Positions 9,654 to 17,243 of a DNA stretch of 64,000 bases are shown piece after piece (the first letter of the stretch is position 1; each line of letters starts with the position of its first letter). Position numbers and translations under genes: made by a program. The stretch is taken from NCBI GenBank assembly GCA_963825555.1, contig CAWGTZ010000018.1, forward strand, positions 62,001 through 126,000, read 5' to 3'. The DNA is from JAGVSR01 sp963825555. GTDB lineage: Bacteria > Pseudomonadota > Alphaproteobacteria > Rhizobiales > Hyphomicrobiaceae. The notes under the pieces were generated by a model. The model made no database searches, was not told the DNA's origin, and was given only the letters and a program-made list of their open reading frames with translations.

Positions 9654-9902
9654 ATGGCCGCCGAGCGCTCCCCCAGCCTGCAGGACACATTCCTCAATCA
9701 TGTCCGCAAACAGAAAGTTCCGCTCACCATTTTTCTTATCAACGGCGTGAAGCTGCAGGGCATCGTGACCTGGTTCGACAGCTTCTGTGTGCTGTTGCGC
9801 CGTGACGGGCATTCGCAGCTGGTCTATAAGCATGCGATCTCGACCATCATGCCCGGCGCGCCTGTCAACCTCATGGAAGGTGAAGGCGGCGACGAGGGCT
9901 GA
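9654..9902 (+). CDS. hfq: RNA chaperone Hfq
   Basis: Sm-like hexameric RNA chaperone for small-RNA regulation. The 82-residue protein has Sm1 (LNHVRKQKVPLTIFLINGVKLQG) and Sm2 (VYKHAISTIMP), with the YKHAIST signature at the proximal RNA-binding face and a short acidic tail. ATG 9654 follows GGAAAGAAG at a good distance. The 211-bp gap after dat probably carries its promoter. hflX follows, as in most proteobacteria. Confidence 0.98.
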   Translation: MAAERSPSLQDTFLNHVRKQKVPLTIFLINGVKLQGIVTWFDSFCVLLRRDGHSQLVYKHAISTIMPGAPVNLMEGEGGDEG

Positions 9903-10040
9903 TCCCGTCGAGCCTTTAGACGGCGACCTAGAGCACGGCGTAGGCCCATCGACAAGACAACGCGAGACGACGTTCTGGATACGGCGGGGCGGGAAAAGCC
10001 TGCGCAGGATCTGCTGCGCGTAACCACGGGCCGCGCGATC

Positions 10041-11375
10041 GTGCTCGTGCCTGTCCTCCAGCGCGGCAGCGGTGAAGCCGGCACGCGTGACAGCCGCTCG
10101 CAGCCGGTTGTCACCCATTCCCCGGAGGACCGGTTGACGGAGGCGACGGGCCTGGCCGAAGCGATCGATCTTGAAATCGCCGATGCCCGCATCGTCACGG
10201 TTGCAACACCGCGCCCCGCGACCCTCTTCGGCTCGGGCAAGGTGGAGGAGTTGCGTGTTCTCGTTGAGGAGACCGGGAGCGGCCTCGTCATCGTCGATCA
10301 CGCGATTACGCCCGTGCAGCAGCGCAACCTCGAGAAGGCGTGGAACGCCAAGGTGCTCGACCGCACCGGCCTCATTCTGGAAATCTTCGGCCGGCGCGCG
10401 CGCACGCGCGAAGGCCGCCTCCAGGTCGAACTGGCCCATCTGACCTACCAGAAGGGTCGTCTCGTGCGCGCCTGGACCCACTTGGAGCGCCAGCGCGGTG
10501 GCGGCGGGTTTCTGGGTGGCCCGGGCGAGGCTCAGATCGAACTCGACCGGCGCATGCTCGAAACGCGCATCGATGCGATCAAGCGCGAGCTGGCGCAGGT
10601 CGTCAAAACGCGCGAGTTGCACCGGGCTGGACGGCGGAAGGTGCCGTATCCCATCGTCGCCATCGTCGGCTATACGAATGCTGGCAAGTCCACGCTCTTC
10701 AACCTTGTCACCGGCGCGACCGTGCTCGCCAAGGATCAGGTGTTTGCAACCCTCGATCCCACCATGCGCGAGGTACGCCTCAGGAGCGGCCGGCGCATTA
10801 TCCTCTCCGACACGGTGGGCTTCATATCGTCCCTGCCCACGATGCTCGTCGCCGCCTTCCGAGCCACTCTGGAGGAGGTGATCGAGGCCGATCTCATTCT
10901 GCATGTGCGCGACATCTCGCATCCGGAGACCGACGCGCAGGCCGCCGACGTCGAGCAGGTGCTGTCCGATCTCGGCATCGACACCGTGCCGGCTCACAGC
11001 CATATCCTCGAGGTGTGGAACAAAATCGATCTGCTGCCGCCTCTGACGCGCCACGAGGCGATCAACCTTGCGCGCTTCGAGGAGCGTAGCCCGGTGCTGG
11101 TGTCGGCCATCACGGGTGAGGGGATCGACGGGCTGTTCGACGCCATCGACGCCCGCCTCGGCAGCGGCGACGAAATCCTGGATCTGGATCTTCCCGCCCA
11201 CGAAGGCCGTCTCATCGCCTGGCTCTACGAAAATGCAGACGTTCTGTCCCGCAAGACGGACGAAGAGACAGGCGCAATGCATCTCACGTTGCGCATCGCC
11301 ACGGAGAAGAAAGGCCGCCTCCAAGCGCAGATCAGGAAGAGCGGCCTGGGGGTTCGGGAAGAAACGGGCGATTAA
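10041..11375 (+). CDS. hflX: GTPase HflX
   Basis: Ribosome-associated GTPase that splits stalled ribosomes. An N-terminal glycine-rich HflX domain includes GGGGFLGGPGE, followed by the G domain with G1 GYTNAGKST, G3 DTVGF and G4 NKID. The start is uncertain: GTG 10041 is the first usual start codon in the frame and lacks an obvious ribosome-binding site, yet the frame is open back to the hfq stop codon at 9900-9902. Homologous-looking sequence (LLRVTTGRAIVLVPVL) begins before the GTG. The stop overlaps the convergent mazG stop by 4 bp (TTAA at 11372-11375). Confidence 0.93.
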   Translation: MLVPVLQRGSGEAGTRDSRSQPVVTHSPEDRLTEATGLAEAIDLEIADARIVTVATPRPATLFGSGKVEELRVLVEETGSGLVIVDHAITPVQQRNLEKAWNAKVLDRTGLILEIFGRRARTREGRLQVELAHLTYQKGRLVRAWTHLERQRGGGGFLGGPGEAQIELDRRMLETRIDAIKRELAQVVKTRELHRAGRRKVPYPIVAIVGYTNAGKSTLFNLVTGATVLAKDQVFATLDPTMREVRLRSGRRIILSDTVGFISSLPTMLVAAFRATLEEVIEADLILHVRDISHPETDAQAADVEQVLSDLGIDTVPAHSHILEVWNKIDLLPPLTRHEAINLARFEERSPVLVSAITGEGIDGLFDAIDARLGSGDEILDLDLPAHEGRLIAWLYENADVLSRKTDEETGAMHLTLRIATEKKGRLQAQIRKSGLGVREETGD

Positions 11376-12286
11376 GTGGACGCCGGACCGCGTTCCTTAT
11401 CCTTCGCCCGGATCTCGTCCCACAGGCTGTCCATCTCTTCCAGCGTCGATTGCTCCGGCGTCTTGCCCGTCTCGGCGAGGCGCTCTTCGATGTAGGCGAA
11501 GCGGCGGATGAACTTGCCGTTCGCCTTGCGCAGCGCCTCCTCCGGATCGAGCTTCAGGTGCCGCGCGATGTTCGCCATCACGAACAGCATGTCGCCCAGT
11601 TCTTCCTGCATCGCCGCTTGCGACTCCCCAGTGGGGCACCGGCCGGAAGCGCCCAGCGACGATCTGGCAGCGTCCTCGAACTCCGCGATCTCTTCTTTCA
11701 GTTTGGCGAATACGGGTTTGATGTCGGGCCAGTCGAAGCCGACACGCGCGGCTTTGTCCTGCAACTTGATGGCGCGTGTGAGCGCCGGCAGTCCGACCGG
11801 AACATCCGACAGAACGCGGGTCGGGTGCACACCGGAGATAGCGGTGCCATGTGACGGCGTGCCAAGGCGCGCCCGCTCGGCTGCTTTCGCCGCCTTTTCC
11901 TCCGCCTTGATGCGCGCCCAGAAGTCGGGCTGTGCCCCAGCCGCGCGCTCTTCGGGTGAGCCGAAGACGTGCGGGTGGCGTCGGATCATCTTGGTATTCA
12001 CCGCCTCCGCCACGTCCGCAAAAGCGAACGCGCCCTGCTCCTCCGCCATGCGCGCGTGATAGACGACCTGCAGGAGAAGATCGCCGAGCTCGTCCTTCAA
12101 ATCCGCCAGATCCCTACGCTGGATCGCATCCGCCACCTCATACGCTTCCTCGATGGTGTAGGGCGCGATGGTTTCGAACGTCTGCTCCAGATCCCACGGG
12201 CACCCGGTTCCGGGTGTGCGCAGGGCGGCCATGATGTCGAGAAGCCGCGCGAGTGCGTCGGCGGCGGAGAGCTTAGCGTCTGTCAT
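11372..12286 (-). CDS. mazG: Nucleoside triphosphate pyrophosphohydrolase MazG
   Basis: Hydrolyses NTPs to NMP and pyrophosphate, part of nucleotide-pool sanitation. Two MazG repeats are visible: the first has PWDLEQTFETIAPYTIEEAYEV and LKDELGDLLLQVVYHARM; the second has FEDAARSS, then MQEELGDMLFVMANIAR. The EExxE/ExxD metal motifs are present in both. Start ATG at 12286 gives 304 aa and begins MTDAKLSAADALARLLDIM. A longer frame runs upstream but contains antisense-type sequence of the next gene. A short extra segment (about LGASGRCPTGES) interrupts the second repeat. It is convergent with hflX. Confidence 0.94.
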   Translation of the reverse strand: MTDAKLSAADALARLLDIMAALRTPGTGCPWDLEQTFETIAPYTIEEAYEVADAIQRRDLADLKDELGDLLLQVVYHARMAEEQGAFAFADVAEAVNTKMIRRHPHVFGSPEERAAGAQPDFWARIKAEEKAAKAAERARLGTPSHGTAISGVHPTRVLSDVPVGLPALTRAIKLQDKAARVGFDWPDIKPVFAKLKEEIAEFEDAARSSLGASGRCPTGESQAAMQEELGDMLFVMANIARHLKLDPEEALRKANGKFIRRFAYIEERLAETGKTPEQSTLEEMDSLWDEIRAKDKERGPAST

Positions 12287-12297
12287 GGGCGCCGAGA

Positions 12298-12960
12298 CTA
12301 GACGATCACCGCGCGCGGGGCGAGGGGACGGGAGAGCGCGGGAAAGGCCCACGCATCGATCCGCTCCGCGTTGCCCATCACCACAAGGAGCGGCACCAGC
12401 CAGGCCACCCAGGCCGCGGCGGCATAGACCGGCTCGAAAGGCAAGCCGATGAGTATGGCCGAGCCTGTCATGAGGCGGAACCACACGGCCCCCGTCGTCA
12501 CCGCCACCATCGCGATCATCAGGTGCGCATGCCGCCCCCGATCCCCCCGGCGGACGGCTGTTACCGCCGCATAGAACAGCCACATCCACACGATGCCTTG
12601 CACGAAGAAGCCGGCGCGCGCGGGCAGCGACGAATAGCTGAATATGGCAACGGGAAGCGCCGTCAGCCCTCCCAGCACCACGAAAGCGCCCAACGTCCAT
12701 CCGATCCTCCGGTGGAGTCGGGGGCGCGCGCGCAGGGCAAGGACCACGGGCAGCAGCATGAGCACGATGGCCGATGCCAGCATGTGAACGCGAAACACCA
12801 CCGGCAGCCGCCGGTCAACGAGCGACATCTCGAAAGGAAGCGCGATGAGACCCGAACCCGAGCCCAAGGCCACCACAGCCACGATCATCGACACCACCAC
12901 GCCCAGGGTGAGAAGCGCGCGGGGAAGGGGAGCGGCGGATGGGCTGTTCGGCGTTGTCAT
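12298..12960 (-). CDS. DUF2306-like integral membrane protein
   Basis: Predicted inner-membrane protein of about 220 aa with roughly six hydrophobic segments (for example LLTLGVVVSMIVAVVAL, VHMLASAIVLMLLPVVLAL, AFVVLGGLTALPVAIF). The arrangement with RVHMLAS and GRHAHLMIAM histidines resembles DUF2306 membrane proteins, whose function is unknown. I chose ATG 12960 (MTTPNSPSAAP); an in-frame ATG at 12969 (MERM) is equally possible. The frame continues upstream to 13311, but that part is antisense to the next gene. Its start overlaps the divergent gene starting at 12959. It lies 11 bp upstream of mazG and could be cotranscribed with it. Confidence 0.7.
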   Translation of the reverse strand: MTTPNSPSAAPLPRALLTLGVVVSMIVAVVALGSGSGLIALPFEMSLVDRRLPVVFRVHMLASAIVLMLLPVVLALRARPRLHRRIGWTLGAFVVLGGLTALPVAIFSYSSLPARAGFFVQGIVWMWLFYAAVTAVRRGDRGRHAHLMIAMVAVTTGAVWFRLMTGSAILIGLPFEPVYAAAAWVAWLVPLLVVMGNAERIDAWAFPALSRPLAPRAVIV

Positions 12961-13489
12961 GCGCTCCATGATGGTGTTCGTCTGTGGCCTCTCTGCGGCC
13001 GGATTGGCGATCGCCGGTGAAAAGTCGCCCGCATTCAAACCCGCAGCGCCCCTGGAACTCGCCGCCCTGGCAAGCCCTTCTATCGCTGGCCGCTGGAGCG
13101 GGACGCCGCATGCGATCAAGCACGACGCTTCGCGCTGCGGGCCGGAAGGCTGCCAGCTCATCCTCGACGTCGTCGCCTGCGGCAAGGGCTGGTGCGGCAT
13201 CGAAGTGGATAAGGGCGACGTCTGCGGCGCGCAGGCGATGCAACTCACAGTCCACAAGGACAAGGCGCGCACGAACGCCTTCGAAGGCAATCTCTCGCTC
13301 GGAGCGGGCACGCAGAGCTACGTCATCGAGGCGAACTACGAGCCGCGAGACGGCGATGTTCCAGAACGGATCTACCTCATCGGCGACACCGGCCCCGAGT
13401 TCATGATGTTCCGCCGCTCGTTCCCCTTCCACGCCACCCTTGCGCGGATCGGCGAAGCCAAGTGCAACACGAACAGGCCGGTCAGCTAG
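12959..13489 (+). CDS. Secreted hypothetical protein with paired cysteines
   Basis: Predicted periplasmic protein of 176 aa, function not recognised. The N-terminus MRSMMVFVCGLSAAGLAIAGEKS looks like a Sec signal peptide cleaved near AIAGE. The mature part has several cysteines (RCGPEGCQ, VACGKGWCG, DVCGAQ, AKCNTN), suggesting disulfides, and a segment SPSIAGRWSGTPHAI that may start a small beta-barrel-like fold. ATG 12959 overlaps the divergent DUF2306-like gene by two bases; ATG 12968 would give a shorter signal peptide. The frame extends upstream to 12845, but only as antisense of the neighbour. A hairpin follows immediately after the stop. Confidence 0.7.
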   Translation: MRSMMVFVCGLSAAGLAIAGEKSPAFKPAAPLELAALASPSIAGRWSGTPHAIKHDASRCGPEGCQLILDVVACGKGWCGIEVDKGDVCGAQAMQLTVHKDKARTNAFEGNLSLGAGTQSYVIEANYEPRDGDVPERIYLIGDTGPEFMMFRRSFPFHATLARIGEAKCNTNRPVS

Positions 13490-13490
13490 C

Positions 13491-13536
13491 CCCACACGCG
13501 CCTGCGCCGTGTGGGCGGGATATCCCACACGCGCCT
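13491..13536 (+). repeat. Hairpin plus direct repeat after the secreted-protein gene
   Basis: CCCACAC (13491-13497) pairs with GTGTGGG (13509-13515), extended by one G-C pair, starting one base after the stop region of the upstream gene. The 13-mer CCCACACGCGCCT recurs exactly at 13524-13536. The hairpin could end transcription or stabilise the mRNA, but no T-run follows, so an intrinsic terminator is not proven. Confidence 0.5.
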
Positions 13537-14154
13537 CGTGCCTCGATCCATCGCCTTGGCGGCGCGATCTCGTATCACAGCGGCCAGACAACCCGTTTCA
13601 CGCGCCGCTCGTATCCGTCACCAAAATCTATCCCCGCCCCGCGCGCTTCGGGCATCCTCTCCGCATCACCCGCCGGGAGGGAGCTTCCGGAAGCGTCTGA
13701 AGTGGCGGGGGACGGCGCTCCGGCGCGGTCGAGGCGGGGATATCGAAGCTCCGCCGATGAGGGGTCGCTTCCCCTCACGGCCGGAGGCGTGGGCCTGGAC
13801 GCGGCGGTGGAGACAATGCCCCGGCGCGACCTTCCACCCGCAGATCGTAAGAAGCCGGACCGCGATGTTCGAAAGCGGACCGGGGGACGCTGCGGGCGTG
13901 CAAGGAGAGCGGGTTTCCATGCGAAATCGCCGGCGCGGGCTCTCGATATCTGCCCATTGACGTCGACGTGGCTTGCGGATGCCGCGAGCCCGCGCATCCC
14001 TCAGTTCTGGCCTCCGGCGGAACCGGCCGCACGGGGAGGGCGCCGCGTGTTCCGCCCGCACCCTATTTCCGCCGCGTATTCGCGCGTCTATGGTTGGCCT
14101 CGTCCCAAGGGGTGAATAGCCCGCCTCTCGCAAGACCTTGCCCGAAAGCACCCC
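13537..14154. other. Gene-poor stretch with no convincing coding sequence
   Basis: About 620 bp between a secreted-protein gene and a membrane-protein gene. Open frames exist on both strands, the longest about 217 codons on plus and 161 on minus, but they overlap one another, are rich in Arg, Pro and Ser, and have no domain, signal peptide or good ribosome-binding site. This pattern is expected of non-coding GC-rich DNA. The last 60 bases may hold the promoter of the gene at 14155. No tRNA or clear RNA element was seen. Confidence 0.5.
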
Positions 14155-14895
14155 ATGCGCGTTCTTCTCAATCTGATCCTCATCGTCTTTGAGATCGCGG
14201 CGTGTGCGGGGCTCGCGTGGGCCGGGCTCAACTATCCGCTCGTGTTCGCCGCAGCCACGGGGCTCATCGCCTTCGCGTTGGGCCTGCGCCTCGAAATCCT
14301 GCGGCTGCGCAACGAGATGCCGTTCTATTTCGGGCCGGGCAATTCCCTGCGCGGGCTCTTCGTGCCAGTGGTCGGTTTCGGGGAGGCCTTCTTCAAGGGC
14401 CTGCTTGCGGCCGTTGCGGCGCTCTTCACATTCTCCGGCACCGACCAGGCCCGGCTCCTCTGGGTGGCCATCGCCTTCGGCGTCGTGGTCTATGCGGGGG
14501 CAGGGCTGTTGCGAATTCTCGCCATCAAGCTCGATGCGCGGCCCGAGCGCTGGGGTTTCTTTCGGCTCGCGCCGCCCTTGGGTCTCATGTTCTCCGCGCT
14601 GATCGCGCTGATGGCACTCTATGGCCTCGTGCCGGCGCCGACGGTGGGCGATATCGGCTGGACGATCGTGTGGGAGATGCCGAAGGTGCCGACCGTGGAG
14701 CAGGCGAGTGAACTCTTCTTCCGCCTCAAGCAGGCGTTCGACGATTTCGTTGTGACGATGCTCTCCGCGTTCATGCCATCCGCATGGGCACGGGTGCTGG
14801 CGATCGTCGTCAGTGTCAACGTGCTCGCCGGGTTCGTCGCCGCGCTTTATGCGGCGATCATCGCCGGCCTAGTGCGTCGCGCCGAGGGGTGGTAA
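14155..14895 (+). CDS. Hypothetical integral membrane protein
   Basis: A 246-residue protein with about six hydrophobic helices (near residues 1-20, 26-44, 75-100, 100-125, 140-165 and 205-240). I do not recognise the family. The N-terminus MRVLLNLILIVFEIAACAGL is either a signal anchor or the first helix. An amphipathic segment around residues 170-200 (VEQASELFFRLKQAFDDFV) probably sits in the cytoplasm or periplasm. ATG 14155 is preceded by a region with AAAGCACCCC and no strong Shine-Dalgarno. Codon use and length favour a real gene. It stands alone, facing the pepA remnant tail to tail. Confidence 0.7.
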   Translation: MRVLLNLILIVFEIAACAGLAWAGLNYPLVFAAATGLIAFALGLRLEILRLRNEMPFYFGPGNSLRGLFVPVVGFGEAFFKGLLAAVAALFTFSGTDQARLLWVAIAFGVVVYAGAGLLRILAIKLDARPERWGFFRLAPPLGLMFSALIALMALYGLVPAPTVGDIGWTIVWEMPKVPTVEQASELFFRLKQAFDDFVVTMLSAFMPSAWARVLAIVVSVNVLAGFVAALYAAIIAGLVRRAEGW

Positions 14896-15113
14896 CCGGG
14901 CGTCCGGTCTGCAAATGGGGGAGAGATCCCAAGACGGTAGACGCCTATAGGCGCCCGCAGACGCCAAGATGACGAATGCGGTTCGTGGACACATTTCCGT
15001 TGGGTCGTGAGATGAAGAACGCCCGGCCGTGGAGTTCAGAACCTGAGCATAGGCCGGCCAATCGCAAGGGTTGGGCGCGAAAACCCGAACCCGTCTCCCA
15101 ATCCCTTCATTCG

Positions 15114-15129
15114 CATAATATATATTATG
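15114..15129. repeat. 16-bp perfect AT palindrome
   Basis: CATAATATATATTATG is a perfect palindrome. It is followed by GAAAATAATAATGAGAAG, an A/T-rich run quite unlike the flanking DNA. It lies downstream of two convergent genes, so it is not an evident operator of either. It could be a protein-binding or chromosome-organising site, or the edge of a short acquired segment. Confidence 0.6.
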
Positions 15130-15181
15130 GAAAATAATAATGAGAAGTTATTCTACATCAAGTCAATGCAACTTGCTGTTC

Positions 15182-15213
15182 GAGGTTGCCGGGGTTTGCG
15201 ATCCGGCAACCTC
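15182..15213 (-). terminator. Hairpin downstream of pepA
   Basis: GAGGTTGCCGG (15182-15192) and CCGGCAACCTC (15203-15213) form a perfect 11-bp stem with a 10-base loop. It lies 43 bp after the pepA stop on the minus strand. No clean T-run follows in that direction, so it may be a weak terminator or an mRNA-stabilising stem. Confidence 0.5.
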
Positions 15214-15255
15214 TCGATCCAGCGTTCACGCAATGTGGTGCGCTGCGATGCCGTC

Positions 15256-16807
15256 TCAGCCCTTCTCGTGGTGATCGGCCACGAAGCGGTCCAGCAGCCG
15301 CACGCCCCAGCCCGAGCCCCAGCTCGCGTTGATGTCCGTGCGATTGGCGTCCATAGCCGTTCCCGCCACGTCAAGATGGGCCCAGGGCGTGTCCTTGATG
15401 AAGCGCTCCAGGAACGCAGCGGCGGTGCACGACCCCGCCCAGCGTCCGCCGATATTCTTGATGTCGCCGACGGTGCCGTCGATCATTCGATGGAAGGCCT
15501 TGTCGAGCGGCATGCGCCACACTTTCTCACCCGTGGCCTTGGAGGCGGCAAGCAGATCGGAGGCGAGCCGCTCGTCATTGGCGAAGAGACCGGCATACTC
15601 CTTTCCGAGCGCGATCATGATGGCACCCGTGAGAGTGGCCAGGTCGACGATCAGCTTCGGCTTGAAGCGCTCCTGCGCATACCAGAGCACGTCGGCAAGG
15701 ACGAGGCGTCCTTCCGCGTCGGTGTTGAGAATTTCCACCGTCTGGCCCGACATGGAGGTGACGATATCTCCGGGACGGATGGCGTTGCCCGAAACCATGT
15801 TTTCGACAAGGCCGATGATCCCGACCGCGTTGACGTTTGCCTTGCGCTCGGCGAGCGCGGACATGAGGCCGGTCACGGCTGCGGCACCGCCCATGTCACC
15901 CTTCATGCCCTCCATGCCCGCGGCCGGCTTGATGGAGTAGCCGCCGGTGTCGAAAACCACGCCCTTGCCGACGAAGCAGACGGGCTTCGTCCGCTTCGAC
16001 TTCGCGCCATTCCAATGCATGATGGCAACGCGCGAGGGGCGTGCACTGCCCTGACCGACCGCCAGAAGGGTGTTCATATTGAGCGCCGTCAGCGCATCCA
16101 CATCGAGAATTTCCACCTCGAGGCCCAGGCGCTCCAGATCCTTCACGCGATCGGCGAATTCGACGGGGCCCAGTGCGTTCGCAGGCTCATTGACGAGGTC
16201 ACGGGCCAGCATGACACCGTTGGCTACGGCCTGCTGGCGCGCGAAGGCGGCGCGCGCTTTGTCCGGTTCGCCAGTCAGGATCACGAGCTTGAGCAGCCCG
16301 TCTGCGGTCGTGGCGTCGGCGCTTTCAGACTGGGCGCCGCCCTCTTCTCCTCCGCCCGCCTTTTTCGACTTATACTTCGTGAATGCGTAGTGGCGCAGCA
16401 GAGCGCCGAAGGCGATAGCGGCGGCCGCATCGCCGGGTTTGGTAGTCACCGAAGTCGTCGAAATCCGCTACCAGGCTCGCCCGCGGCGTCTTTCGCGCTG
16501 CGATCTGCGCGTAGGCATAGCCTCCCAGGTTCGACCAGTCCGTGTCGCTCTGTTCCCCGGTCTTGCCGGCACCCGCTACGATCAGACGATCGGGTTCGAG
16601 TTTGGCAGGCGCCAGGAGTTCGAACGAGGACTTTGCTTTGCCCTTGAAGCCGGAGGCGTCGGCGGCCTTGAGCAGGAGGCCGCCCGAGCGATTGTTCAAC
16701 GCCTTCACGGTGTCCCCGAGCGACAGTTCGCTGCCGGCGAACACGAGCGTGGTCGTTTCCAAACCGTGGGTCAGCGGGGCAAAAATAATTTCGAGTGCGG
16801 CAGGCAT
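15256..16807 (-). pseudogene. pepA: Leucyl aminopeptidase, interrupted by a one-base frameshift
   Basis: M17-family leucyl aminopeptidase, a hexameric di-metal exopeptidase. The N-terminal part (start ATG 16807, MPAALEIIFAPLTHG) runs in one frame to DFDDFGDY at about 16440. The rest, from KPGDAAAAIAFGALLRHYAF to the end, is in the +1 frame. The catalytic part is intact: FVGKGVVFDTGGYSIKP, MKGDMGGAAAV and the NTDAEGRLVLAD signature carrying metal ligands. Joined, the two parts give about 515 aa, the normal length, so a single extra base in TACCAAACCC (near 16435-16445) explains the break. It may be a sequencing or assembly error or a recent mutation. Lone translation of the C-terminal frame would lack the N-terminal domain. 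Confidence 0.88.
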
Positions 16808-17243
16808 CGGTGGCTCCTTGTGGGGCGGGGATTTCCGTTCCGGCAGGCTTCAAGGGGTGAGGCCGCGCCCCTGCGTTCCAACGCGGGAGCGTGCGCACCA
16901 AGCCGAAGGCAGCCCGGGGAGAGAGAAAGCGGTTTCAGAACAAAGATTAGCCTCTTCCTTTGCGGGCGCAAGACGGTGCGCGAACATGGTTTCGCAAGAA
17001 CGGCCTTGCAGGGGGCCAACTGGGGGCTCTTGGACCTTGAGAAGACCCCTCTTTAGGCTCATCCGGCGCTGCGGTCCAGGGTGTCGGTGCGGATAGCCTA
17101 ACTTACGCTGGAGCGCCGAATTTTGGCCACCGTGCTGTGGATGTTCGGACTTCGGACGGGGGTTCGTCACTTGACGCGGGGGGCCTCTGCGGGCGAAGTG
17201 CGCCCAATCCCACAACAACCGCGCGTGGACTGGTCTCAAGGCG
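16808..17243. other. Divergent intergenic region between pepA and lptF
   Basis: About 436 bp between two divergent genes, so it should hold both promoters. GCCACAAGGAGCC-type sequence just outside 16807 provides the pepA ribosome-binding site on the minus strand. No convincing gene, RNA or strong promoter could be identified by eye. Frames crossing it are continuations or shadows of lptF and pepA. Confidence 0.5.

Larger units (their letters stand above)
14896..15255. other. Intergenic region between convergent genes, with palindromes
   Basis: About 360 bp between the membrane-protein gene and the 3' end of pepA. It holds a 12-bp palindrome CGCCTATAGGCG (14942-14953), an AT-rich patch around 15112-15165 that stands out from the GC-rich surroundings, a 16-bp palindrome within that patch, and an 11-bp stem hairpin near pepA. 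No convincing gene was seen. Confidence 0.5.

Noticed and set aside
9468..11324. A 618-codon minus-strand frame opposite hfq and hflX
   Set aside because: It mirrors hflX codons and contains no recognisable motif; the plus-strand genes explain the region.
13462..14151. Overlapping frames of 140-217 codons on both strands
   Set aside because: Arg/Pro/Ser-rich, mutually overlapping, no start signals; treated as non-coding.
15127..16647. A 506-codon plus-strand frame opposite pepA
   Set aside because: Antisense to a well-supported peptidase and rich in His, Arg, Gly as expected of a shadow.
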